Shown here in pieces: positions 13,448 through 24,131 of a DNA stretch of 64,000 nucleotides (its first letter is position 1; each line of letters starts with the position of its first letter). The DNA is taken from NCBI RefSeq assembly GCF_901709675.1, contig NC_051096.1, positions 3,561,001 through 3,625,000 of the forward strand, in the 5' to 3' direction. Under the pieces are notes generated by a model. The model was given only the letters and a program-made list of their open reading frames with translations, did not search any database and was not told where the DNA came from. The position numbers and the translations under genes were made by a program. Source of the DNA: Syngnathus acus (lineage: Eukaryota > Chordata > Actinopteri > Syngnathiformes > Syngnathidae).

Positions 13448-16400
13448 TAAACCTTACAAGCGCTCCCCTTTTCAGTTGATTCTTTCCGTGTGAGAGAAGG
13501 GAAAGGAGGGAAGCCTTGTGAGAGGTGTGGAATTTTCTTAGCATTTTCTTGGCACCCGCCGTGAGCCGTCATAAGGACCCCACCCCCCTGCACCCCCCCC
13601 TCCCCTCCCGGAAGGCTTTGCTCTCCCTTTTCAACTTCCGTCCTCTACCGCACTCGAAAGAAAACACTCGAGTACTCCTTCAGCAAATCTTCGTGGTCTT
13701 TTCACTCGTGCGTCTCTTGCCAAGGTAGAACCACAGATGGCTTATGATCCCAAAATCCATAAAGACAAAAACCTGCATTTGTCTTCCCAGTTGTGTTCAA
13801 AAATTCTTAAGCGCGCCACCATCTTTGGCCCGCATTGTCCTCCCCGCTCGGCTTAATCTGCCTCCGCAATCTGTTTGGTGAATTCAATCTGGGCCGGAGC
13901 TTGTCAAACGGATGTAATCGTCTCCGATGGGCTCGCCGTTGTTTTTTCTGGATCTCGCGAATCAGGCCAAAGGTTGTTTACCGTTTTTGCCGTAGCAAAG
14001 TCTGCTACGTGCCCGCCTGGGCTTTCCGTTGGCGACTTTTTTCCCGGGAAAAGTGCGTATCCTGTCTGCGGCGTAAACAATGGTCGTTCTCACACGTTTT
14101 TTTTTGCTCAATGCCAGTCCATAAAGGAATCGAGCGAGTGTTTCCCAGGCCCTGCCGCAGATTAGCGATGATTCATAGACGACAATTTTTTTGTATGACG
14201 GATACGCTATTGTCAGCCCATGAGGGCCATCTGGAATCAACCTTCCCTCGCTGTTAGATCTGCCTCGTCTCTATTTGGGATCCAGAGTGTCTCCGAGCCC
14301 GCCCCCCCCCTGCCCATCCTCTTGTCTCTTCCTTATCTAGGCACCAGACTTCCCCTTCTGGCTTGGTCCCACACAGCAAGGAGCAAGAAGAAGGAGCTCG
14401 CCTTGTAAACAGCCGTGTGATTGCGGCGCTAATCGCGAATTAGCCAGACGGCGCAAACAGATATGATCTTGACATTGTTTCAGAATGGAGCTTCTCGAAC
14501 CCTGCTGGCAAAATGGAAGTCTGTTTTGAAATTGTGTCTAATCACATGTTGCTCTTGATGGGCTGGTTTTTTTATTGCGCCGAATCGATTTTGGCAAAAT
14601 TGATCTGTTTGCTTCCTGAGCAATGTGATGTCAGCGTTGACCTTTTCCGTTGTGAGCTCTTTTTATAAGATACAGATGTCCTCCCGGGACAATGTGTGAC
14701 TCCTTTGCAAATTCATCTAAGCCTCCGCAGAGCTTGTGAAATCAGCCAATTATTTCGCCCGGCGTCTCTGAAATTTTGCGTCGATCCGTTTGGGCCCCAA
14801 TCGCGGGTAGAATAACATCAGAGAAAGCAAATCGAAATTGATCGCAGGAAGTCACACAAAGAACGTCCGGCAGAATATTAGCTTCAAAAGGGAAGTGTAT
14901 TTGTTGCCATGGCGACCACCCGGCTTACACCCACGTCACATTGTACGTCCGCCTTTGCAAACAGTGAGCAGGAGAAAGTTGCATTTTTGGAATACCAGCT
15001 GAGTCGGGGGGGGGGGGTCGGAGTTGACGCTTCTGGGATGGGAGGGGGGGGGGTCCTGTGTGCTTATGGAATGATGAAAGGGGGACAGCGAGTGGGAGTG
15101 ACTGGCAGTGATTGATGAAGAGCAGTAACACGGCCTTCGGGATCCACTCTGATACTTCACATAAAAAAAACAATAATAGTTTTGCTTTACTTGAGCGGCT
15201 TTTACTTTCATCATCACCAAAAGTGCCCTTAGTCAATTTGCTATACCCAACTTTGGGCCATACTGGTCCACTCTAAGCCCCCCACCCCCCTTCTCCTGGC
15301 ATTAAGCAGGGTCTGGTGCCACTCAATGGACTGAGCCTGGCTTCTGCTCCAGCCAGTAATCCAAGCTCGGATGAGACGATTAGGTGGTCCCCAACCCCCC
15401 CACCTACATTCCGGGTTCACTCATCCGCATTGTAGGCCAGTCACCTTTTTAAATCACATTTAGTGGCTTGGGTAAAAGGCCGGCAAGGAAAACAATCACG
15501 TTTGTGTGGACGCCGGCCTTCAGATTAATAAAAAATAAGAATCGATCCAACTCCCCGGCGGGATTTGAGCCCGCCTGTTTGAAACCCTCCGCCGCTGACT
15601 CCGCATTTGTCTGACTATTTTTTTTTTCTTATCCGTCCGACATTCCGCCGAGCGCTAGAGTACCGAGATGAGAGGCTAACGGATGGATGAAAGGAGGTGG
15701 TGAAGAAAGCCAAATCCTGGCCACGGAGATTAAAGAAAGAGATTAGAACTCTCCTGAAGAACACTCAAAAAAAAAAGCAGGAATTTCTTTCACCTGGCAG
15801 TCTGCAAAAAGTAAAATCTCACCAGAATTCAATCCTAGCTAAAAAAAAAAAAAAAATCATTTTTAGCTATTTATGCGACACACTTGACATTACTTTTGCT
15901 TTATTATCCAGCAAAGGCATAGCACGAGGGGCTTTGCAAACACATTTGCTAGCTTAAAGCCTTTGGCAAAAAGCTAAGCCGCCCCTTTTGAAGTGCGCTA
16001 GCCAGATCAGTTCATTAAGCTGATGATGCCGAGTGGCTCAATGGTGAGGTGTTAGGGGGGAGAACAAAAGGCAGCCGCTTAATTAAACCTATTTGCCATT
16101 AATAGACTTGCCCCCCCCACCCTTTGGTGTGGAGTCAACATATGAAACAGTGGCTATTGATAAACTGTAGCACTCTCAGAAGTCCCACTGACAGAAACTT
16201 CAAACGCCGTTCCCAAATTTAAGCCCTTTGACCTGCCCTGCCCCGCCCCTGCTGGCCTATGCCCCCCCCCTTTTTTCTACAGCCTAAAGAAGCTGGGAAG
16301 TGGGCATAATTACCCCCTCCGGGGCAACTTTAATACCCTTTTTTTTGTCTTTTAATTGCACCCCCCCTTCGGAGTAACACATTGAGGCCATACTGCAGTC

Positions 16401-19231
16401 GGTTGGAACGCATGGTGAGGGAGGGGGGGGTTTGTTTGTGTTGAGTATTTGCAGGGAAGGGAGGGGGGGGGTGATAACCTTGTCAGGCAGAGTGCAGACG
16501 AGTGTTTGCTCAATGGTGTTATCGATTCAACTGGGATTGAAAGCGCCGGCGGTCAAAACGCTCGGATGGAGTAAACAGAGCGCGGCGGATAAGTGCCAAC
16601 CGGGCTGGGGGCCTCCAGCGAAAAGGATCATTACGCCGCCCCCGTCTTAAGTTTGCTACACCTATCATCTGCAAGCCCGAGTCTCCGGCCGGCTAATCTG
16701 CTCATCGGGCGTGAAGGGAGCGCAGTCAAGCGGCTGGAAGGAACTGCGAGTCCTGCCCCCCCCCCCCCTCCTGAGCGCCAGTTGGAGCCACGGCGTCTGT
16801 GCCGGTCCGGCGAGGGGGAGCCCCCGGGAGACCTCTGGCAACAAAATAAAAAAGCTAACCAGACGCAGGAGCCGCTTTGATGGCTCGTCCAGGCATCTGG
16901 AGCGCGTCACACCGGCGCTCGGCCTATTCCGCCGGGAAAAGTAGAACAACAATAAACAGGAGGCGACAACGACCTACAAATAGTCATTTTGTTAAGAACA
17001 GTTTACACTCCACTGTGTTGGATTCCAATTCCATATGGTTCTCTCTGCCCCCCCCCGTCTTTTATCCAATCACCCACGGACTCATTTCGAGTCCCCAAGC
17101 CCGATCCGCACGTCTCCAAAAACCCTTTAAGATCTAAAGACGTGGTTAAATGTCTCTCCTTCTGCAGCGCTGACAGCTCGCCCGACGCGTATTCATTGCA
17201 AGAGCAACAGAAAGCGATATTGCTCTCCTGTTCCCCGTGCGTGTTGTGTAAATATTTAAAGTCTGTCCAACTCATCCACCCTGAGGGGGACCTCCTGGTG
17301 ATCCAATACAGTAGGAAGACGGTAAAGCGATAGGCATCGCTCGGCAAGGGAAGAGCGGGGAGGTCTGTGAGGCCTTCATTGTGTGTTAATAGCGGCGGCT
17401 ACTGCTTGAGGTCGTTGATAGATGAGGCTCACCGGGAAGAGCGCGAGGCTCCGCTTCCTCGCTACTGACAGATGACGGGCTGTGGGAGGAAAGCAACAGT
17501 CTCTCCATCAGTGAGGAAGCTCCAAAATTCCTTCGGTGACAAATCCACGGCGTGAAACACATAATGTCTCTGCTGGGAGCTGCCGGATCCTCCCGGCGGC
17601 TGACCAAAAAATGGTTTTACCTTACCCGCACCGCCGTCCACGCCGCTGCTTTTGTCTCCTTTCGAGGCAGGAAGCGGAGTTGACGACGTAAATGTGGGTG
17701 GAGGAGTCGAGGAGAGGCAGACAGTCTGACTCTTCGTCTTCTCGCCTTCCTGAATGAGGCGGGAGACGTGTGATCTTTGGACCTTGCCAGAAACTAACAA
17801 ACGATATGGTCTTCTAGCTTCATGCTAACACGTCATAGGAAACGCCATTGACATGCTAACGAGTAGCATCAGAAACGATATGGTCTTCTAGCATAATGCT
17901 AACACGTCAGAGGAAACGCCATTGACATGCTAACGAGTAGCATCAGAAATTATATGGTCTTCTAGCATAATGCTAACACATCATGGGAAATGCCATTGAC
18001 ATGCTAACGAGTAGCATGATTGGGGTGTTGATGTTTTATGCTCCAGAGTGTTTTGCTACTATTTCAATCATCTCCCCTGTTTGTATCCAGGTTCTTGTGG
18101 GACGACTACGCGGTGGAGGTTCGGCTCAACGACTACCTGGACATTGTTTGCCCGCACTACCCGCAGGGCGAAGTGCCGCAGCTGGACGCCGAGCGCTACG
18201 TGCTTTACATGGTGGAGCGCGAGGACTACGAGTCGTGCAAGCCGCAATCGTACGACCAGATGCGCTGGGAGTGCAGCCACCCGTTTGCGCCGCACGGGCC
18301 CGAGAAGTTCTCCGAGAAGTTCCAACGCTTCACGCCGTTCACCCTCGGGAAGGAGTTCCGACAAGGGGAAAGCTACTATTATATCTGTGAGTGACCCTCT
18401 TTTCAAAAAAAGTTTCCTGTTTTTGTAAGCTTAGCGGCATGCTATCTGCACAGTCCAAATCCCTCGTCGCCGATACGTTAAGCCCGAAAGTGGGGTATCG
18501 GCTCTCTCTTGGCATACTCGGCCCGCCCGAGCGTAACCGCACGCACGGAGTTGGGTTGTCGCCTCGACCACGGCCGTAATTAGATAAACGGCGAGGCGAG
18601 GCGCTCTCCACCTCGTCACAGATGGCCTCCTAAAGCTTTTTTGTGCACGGGGGTGGATTAAAAGGCCAGGAGAGGGTAAGTGCATTAGCTTGGATGCTAA
18701 CGCCAGTATGTGTTCCGGCAGCCAAACCTTCACATCACCACGGAGAAGAGTGCCTGCGGTTAAGGGTGGACGTCGTCGCTGCTGACGGTGAGAAATAACG
18801 AGATTGCTTAAGGGAGGTCTTCTCAGATGGCGTGATGATTGATTGATTTTTTTTTTCTTCTGATCTCAGGCTCGCAGGAGGCCAGGGTGGCCAAAGGAGG
18901 CACGGCTGGGGACGCCGTGGGAGGCGGGGGCGGGGTTCACAACCCGTCCAACAGATTGCCTGCAGGTATGCTGATCCACCCACTCACAAATACCAAATAA
19001 TTAGGCTGCTAATGGCCACAAGGTGGCGGTAAAACACTCATAACAGAAAGGATCATAAAGCATCAACACCCAAAAACGATGGTGCTTATCTTCTGTCTTC
19101 CAGCTGATGACCCGGTGGTTGACGTCCCGGAGGTTCGGAAGAGCGTACGGACCAGCTCGGCGGCGTCGGCGACGTCGCGATCCGTCCTGTCGTTGCTCGT
19201 CCCGTTCTCGTTACTGCTTTTGCTGCACTGA
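11077..19231 (+). CDS. efna1: Ephrin-A1-like GPI-anchored Eph ligand
   Basis: Five coding exons join in frame to 227 codons: 11077-11174, 18091-18386, 18722-18787, 18870-18965 and 19104-19231. All introns are GT-AG. The order is a signal peptide (about 1-20), then the ephrin receptor-binding domain opening with ERHSVFWNGTNQK (sequon at N28), then NDYLDIVCPHY and the G-H loop region FQRFTPFTLGKEF, then a Gly/Ala-rich linker (exon 4). It ends in a hydrophobic tail (SVLSLLVPFSLLLLLH) typical of a GPI signal. Ephrin-As bind EphA receptors at cell contacts and signal in both directions in axon guidance and vascular patterning. The residues fit ephrin-A1 better than A2-A5, and dpm3 next door matches human 1q22. 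Human EFNA1 is 205 aa; the longer linker explains the difference. Intron 1 is 6.9 kb. Whether this is the teleost a or b copy cannot be told. Confidence 0.93.
13395..13442. repeat. (C)n(T)n homopyrimidine tract
   Basis: A run of about 16 C is followed directly by about 32 T inside efna1 intron 1. It is a strict purine/pyrimidine strand asymmetry of about 48 bp. The length may be affected by sequencing or assembly of homopolymers. Confidence 0.9.
17799..18017. repeat. 74-bp minisatellite, three copies
   Basis: Units begin at 17799, 17873 and 17947, each opening with AAACGATATGGTCTTCTAGC or a close variant. Copies one and two differ at only a few positions; copy three is more diverged. Each unit holds two ATGCTAAC words. 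The array ends about 70 bp before the efna1 exon 2 acceptor (AG at 18089-18090), so its CTAAC words sit close to where a branch point would be expected. Confidence 0.93.
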
Positions 19232-20115
19232 GAAAATGCTCACAGGCCTTTTTTTTTTGTGGGACCACAATGAAGGGACAGTCTGCGGGGACGAAACCAC
19301 CGACCGCCTGAGCTCAGCCCTGCGGCCGGCCACAGGGCGAGACGGGAGGACAAAGAGTCGCGTTGGGACGAGCAATCGGGACAAACGCTATGAAATATGA
19401 AACTGAACCTACTGCCCTTGGAGCCAAAGATTGGTCGCCTCCTCCGTCTTGTGCCCCCCCCAACCGCCCGCCATTATCGTCTTCTATTTGTGCGTTATTA
19501 TCGTAATGCTTTCCAGTGGCATCGGAGCGATGTTTGTGTTGTCGTCGTCCCCTCCCCCTGAAATGTAGCATTGACGGACTGTTGTCATGGCAACCACACA
19601 ATGACACACGCTGACACACTGCCATCGGAAAAACTTGTTTGTACATTCTGTGAAGATAATTTATGACATTGCATCGGGAGGTTTCCTGTATATACCGCGA
19701 GTGTGTGTGTTGTGTTGTGCGTGAAAGGTGGAAGTTGTGCGACAAAATGGATTTGTGCCGAAAACAAACACTGACTTGTGTGGTTTTGTATTGCGCAGGG
19801 AGGCTGGTCTTCTCTGTTTATTCAGTTTCATCTCATCACCCCCCCACCCCAAAAAGAAAAAGTTACATTTCAAGTTGATCAATAAGCTACGACCGCATTC
19901 AATTCGGATGATTCGAAAAGACAAAGCACGACAGTGTGATGACAGTTTAAGTCCTTTTTCATTTTTTTGTTCTTCTTTTACCAAAACTTTTTTTTTGTAC
20001 ATGTGTAAGTAAAACAAGTGTATGATATGTAAATACATAGAAGATTATATATATAAAAAAAGAAAGCTGTTTGATATTTGATATGACTAATGTGAATTTT
20101 TCATGTGGAATAAAA
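19232..20115 (+). other. efna1: efna1 3' UTR with poly(A) signal
   Basis: The sequence after the efna1 stop becomes AT-rich and contains AATAAA at 20109-20114, about 880 nt downstream of the stop. This is a plausible transcript end. No competing gene is visible in the interval. Confidence 0.6.
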
Positions 20116-20129
20116 AAAATATTTTGGGA

Positions 20130-22975
20130 AAACCAGAAGAGATAAGTCGACTATTTTTATTTAATATTTAACTGGAGAATGAATTTATTTATTTTGAAAA
20201 TTACAAGGTTAAAGTCATAAAAGTAGAAGTTAGTCACATTTTGATATTTTCATGAAAATTGTGAAAATATTTTTTTTTCCTGTGTATTTTTTTGTAATTA
20301 ATTTCTGTCATATTTTAGATATTTGGTGTGATTTGCTTTTTATAGATTTTATTCTAATTCTTAACCTATTGATTTTCTATGTGTACATGTAATTTATTTT
20401 AAAAAGTTTATCTTTGGAATGTTCCTTTTTATTTTCTAGTTTTGTTACAATTTTTTTATTATTACTGAGGGACCTACCATTATTATAAATGTGACCTTTT
20501 TTAAAATGGCATTTTCATTGAAAAAAGTGCAAGAAGCTAAGCTGGGTGCGCTTTAGTCTTGAAGCCTTGGCGGAGGTCTACTTAAGTGTTCTCGTAGCCC
20601 GTTGCCCTTAATGTGACAGACCCGCTAATCGGGTTAATGTGGCTGGAGAGTGTCGAAAAGCCACAGCGGAGTCTCCGTGAAGCCGAAAGGTGACAACATT
20701 TTCCTGACAACTTTGCCTTTTGCTACTTGGACGTGTGACCCCGAACGACCTTTCGTCTCCGCCATTGTACCGTCACGTCGTCCGTTGTCTTTACGGCTGT
20801 GACAGCAAAAACAGCTGTAGCAGCAAACGTCGGTGCCACCGATGTTTTCAAATGGAGGCGGGGGGTCTTGTAAATCTCAGCTGCCCTCTTAACCCCTTCG
20901 AGCGGAGAAATTTTTTTGTTTTTATCACTTTCCCATGCTGTTAACTGACTATAGTGTTGTTTTTTTCCTAGTAAATTCTTGAGACCAGACTTGCAGGCTT
21001 AACATATCTGGCGACTAATTACTGTTAGAATTCAAATCTGTCTTTGTTGCTTGTCTGAATGCGGTTTGAAACGGAGCGATTAAAGCAGCTTTCGATTAGC
21101 GCGCGTTGCAACTTTACAAAGACGGGCTTGTTTTGCGTGGAACAAATTTGGCTCGTATCTACTTTATCGTGTCGCTGGCAGAAAATGGCGACAAAAGGAA
21201 ACAGATGGACGTCTTCAAAGTGAACCGTGCACGTAGTGATGACAAAAAGCGCCCGTGAAGTATTTCACATGTGGCAACAAGTCGCCAACGCCAGTCGGAG
21301 AAGGCCTTTGGTGCCATTGCCAGAGTGGAAGATTTGCCGGGTAAATAACAGGTTGCCTTTCATGCCGTCTGCTCGGGCAACAGCTTGCAGACTGTTGGCA
21401 CCTGGCTGCCTGGAGGGGGTGGCGGCGGGGGGGTTACAAGGTGAGGGTACAGCGTGGGCATGGTTGTGCTGCTTCTGTGTGAGAGCCAACTGGTTTTATT
21501 TTCTAACTTACAGTAGCCCCTCATGACGCTTTTGGCCCCCGGTAGGCCTTTGTTTATGCACAACAGGGGGTCCACGCACAAAAGAAGCACTCCTTGCCAG
21601 AATCAGATTAGCTCGTTGCTACGTAATCGCTAACACCGAATGCCCACCATGGCTGCGTGGGAAGGCGGCAAACTGCCGGATGATGTACGTTTTGTCCTTT
21701 TTGTTAACCGCGCTCTATGGTTTAGGGGCCACGGGACCAGATCACGTCATTTACTGTAAGTTTGGGCTGTAAAACAAAAAAATGGTCGCAATATGACACA
21801 GTGAAGGTCACTGTAAACACATAAAACAAAAGCGAATCAAACATTGGATTTTAAAACCAAACTGTGCAACTGAACCATATAATTTCAAATGTCCACTCGC
21901 CCACATTGAGTATCTAAAACAACCACAAGGAAATGTCTGCTAGCCCAATGTTAACACATAATGGGAAGCATCATACTATGTGCTGGTCTTATAAAGCTAA
22001 GTTTAACAAACACGCAATATACAATACACATAGGCATGTATTCTTTATCCTCTGCAAAGAATCCCAAATGTTACTGCAGCATACAGAGGAGTAAATCAGC
22101 AATAGTTTTGGGTGAACGAACCTCAAAAGTAAAACTTTTAAAAAAAATTACAATGCAGCTCGGTAGTAATCTAAACTTTGGGAGTAACTCCACCATTGTG
22201 TAACATTTGCTAACATTCCTCAGGCGAATGTGGGTGAAACGTGGAGACGGCATGTACCTGTACACAAGAACGTGGACGTGCTGACGCAGATACTTGAGGT
22301 AAAGAAAAACAATTGAAGAAAAATAGGCTTTTAATTGAATGAGCTTGCCAGGCCCGCGGGACACACACACACACACACACACACGTGTGGTTGAACACTG
22401 TCAAGCAAGAATGTTTAGTGGTTACAATGCGTTCTTCTGGAATGAAATTATGCTCAAGCAGTGATTTCCAACCACTATGGCATTTTGCTTTGTTTAACCA
22501 TAAGGCTAAAGACCACCAAATAACATTACACAGTTTTCCTTTTACTTTATTTGCAAAAATATACAAACCAAATTAATTTGTTTCTGTACCACAATCACCA
22601 GACCTCACATCTTCAATAATAGCACATACTGTTGATGATTTGTACATTAAGAGAAATAAGCCACAAAAATCGATAACTAATGATAAACTGTATCAAAGTA
22701 TAAGGAATGTAGAAACTAAAAGACAATAATGAGGAAAGGTTTTGCACCCCTAAGTGTGTGCCTGAACTAAATGCTATCGTACAGGGGCTCCCCCTTTGCA
22801 ACCTCTTTTTGGTACATTCCATATTTGATTTGATTCAGGTGTGATGGACAAGGCATTCGAGGACTGGACTTGGACGCGCCTGCTATCATGTATGCAACAT
22901 TATTGTTAAAATAGAAATGTGTTGTAGATATTAGATATATTACAAATATAAATATCTGGTCATCACAAAATGTAG
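20130..22975. other. Intergenic DNA between efna1 and dpm3
   Basis: Nothing supported is coded here. In human the sugar transporter SLC50A1 lies between EFNA1 and DPM3, but no exon resembling it was seen on either strand. A (CA)n run lies at 22363-22384. The stretch near 21942-21980 resembles part of the 74-bp efna1 minisatellite unit. Confidence 0.55.
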
Positions 22976-22981
22976 TGTACA

Positions 22982-22987
22982 TTTATT
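22982..22987 (-). other. dpm3: dpm3 poly(A) signal
   Basis: AATAAA on the minus strand (TTTATT on the plus strand), 107 nt past the dpm3 stop codon. The spacing suits a short 3' UTR. Confidence 0.6.
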
Positions 22988-23093
22988 TTTACATTTGTTG
23001 ATAATTGGCGGTCAGTCTCAAGATGTCCACCTTTCAGCCACATTGTTTTTTTGTTGTTGTTGAAGGGATTCCCAATACTAATATAGTTGTCCA

Positions 23094-23378
23094 TCAATTG
23101 TACATCTTCAAGCCTTTCTTCCGCAGGTCCTCCTTTGCCTCCTTGATTTGGACCTGGAGCTCCTGGGCAGCCTCCTGGCAGTCGTTAAAGGTGGCCACCC
23201 GGTAGCCCACCGTGGCTAGAGAGTAGCAGCCGAACGACACCAGCAGGTAAAGCGGCATCGGCCAGGCCACCTCCCGGTACGTGTGAGGGACGCTCAGGTT
23301 CAGCGGGTCGAACGCGACGAGCACCCAGGCGGACAGCACCACCGAGGCTCCGAACAGCCACTCCATAAGTTTGGTCAT
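23094..23378 (-). CDS. dpm3: Dolichol-phosphate mannosyltransferase subunit 3
   Basis: A single coding exon of 94 codons; human DPM3 has 92. DPM3 is the small ER membrane subunit that tethers and stabilises the catalytic subunit DPM1. The complex makes dolichol-phosphate mannose for N-glycans, GPI anchors and O-mannosylation. The protein shows two hydrophobic segments (about residues 5-26 and 40-60), the family motif CYSLATVGYRVATFNDC, and a charged helical C-terminus (EAAQELQVQIKEAKEDLRKK) that binds DPM1. The ATG at 23376-23378 is the first in frame and gives the expected N-terminus MTKLMEWLFG. Upstream, a pyrimidine tract ending in CAG (exon start 23403) and a GT donor after 23609 suggest one intron in the 5' UTR. 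DPM3 also lies near EFNA1 and TRIM46 in human. Confidence 0.97.
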   Translation of the reverse strand: MTKLMEWLFGASVVLSAWVLVAFDPLNLSVPHTYREVAWPMPLYLLVSFGCYSLATVGYRVATFNDCQEAAQELQVQIKEAKEDLRKKGLKMYN

Positions 23379-23608
23379 GATGACACCTGAACACAGAAGC
23401 GACCTGAGAAAGAAAACTGCCGGTAAGAATCCGAATGTATGGTTAGCTTAGCTTTAGCATAGCGCCGAAACTAGAGGTTTTAACTCCTAAACGGCGACTA
23501 ACCCTAATTTCAGCCACCGAGTTAGGACTGCATAAACCGGATCATAGGTTTTGTGTTTAAATTGTTCTTAATTATCTCTGGTTTTATATCATAGCCATCA
23601 TTCCGTAC

Positions 23609-23700
23609 CTGCTGCTTTTGGCCAACTCTGCTAAGCGCATGTAAATGACGTCGACGTGCCGCGGTGTGTTCTGGGTAATGTAGTTGAGCAGCCTCGCTTA
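23609..23700 (-). promoter_or_regulatory. dpm3: dpm3 promoter and noncoding exon 1
   Basis: The minus strand carries AACTACATTACCCAGAA at 23685-23669, close to the ZNF143/Staf element (ACTACAATTCCCAGAATGC type) found at many housekeeping promoters. A CRE-like ATGACGTCGA lies at 23645-23654 on the plus strand. A donor (CAGCAG then GTACGG, exon end 23609) fits a noncoding first exon spliced to the exon that starts at 23403. The motifs are seen directly; promoter function is inferred. Confidence 0.55.
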
Positions 23701-24114
23701 CGAAACTCATCAGGAGCGATTTTTTTGAAACCATAACACAAATGGATTTATCTGTCCAATAAAGTGGGTGGCTTCAACTTTTTAGTTTTTTTTTAATTCC
23801 AGTACAGTACATTTATTTGGTACAGTTCCGTTTAATTTAACTTTTAAACGTGTTTGCATTAAATAGTTTGCTTGTTTTCAAACAGTTATTTCAATGCAAT
23901 TTTTATTCAACTTTTATGTGCAGTATATTTCATATGAATTGTTATTTAAGTACACAGTTTTGAGGTACAGGAAGTCGACTCGCCGCTTTCACCATTCCAT
24001 ATTTTTCCACATAAAATATTCCCATGTTTTCCCACCATCTGCTTAGCATTTATCTATAGAACACAAAATAATTTCACTCCAGGTGTTCGAATCTCTCCTC
24101 ACACTATCCCAGTC

Positions 24115-24131
24115 ATGCATGCATGCATGCA
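24115..24131. repeat. (ATGC)n self-complementary repeat
   Basis: Four tandem CATG/ATGC units that read the same on both strands. Confidence 0.85.

Noticed and set aside
15541-15600. GCGGGATTTGAGCCCGCC, resembling a tRNA B box or hairpin
   Set aside because: No A box at the right distance and no acceptor stem could be drawn.
21649-21684. CCACCATGG start followed by 12 codons and a GTACGT donor-like site
   Set aside because: It has a good start context but no downstream exon that could be linked and no family match; one short open segment is not enough for a gene.
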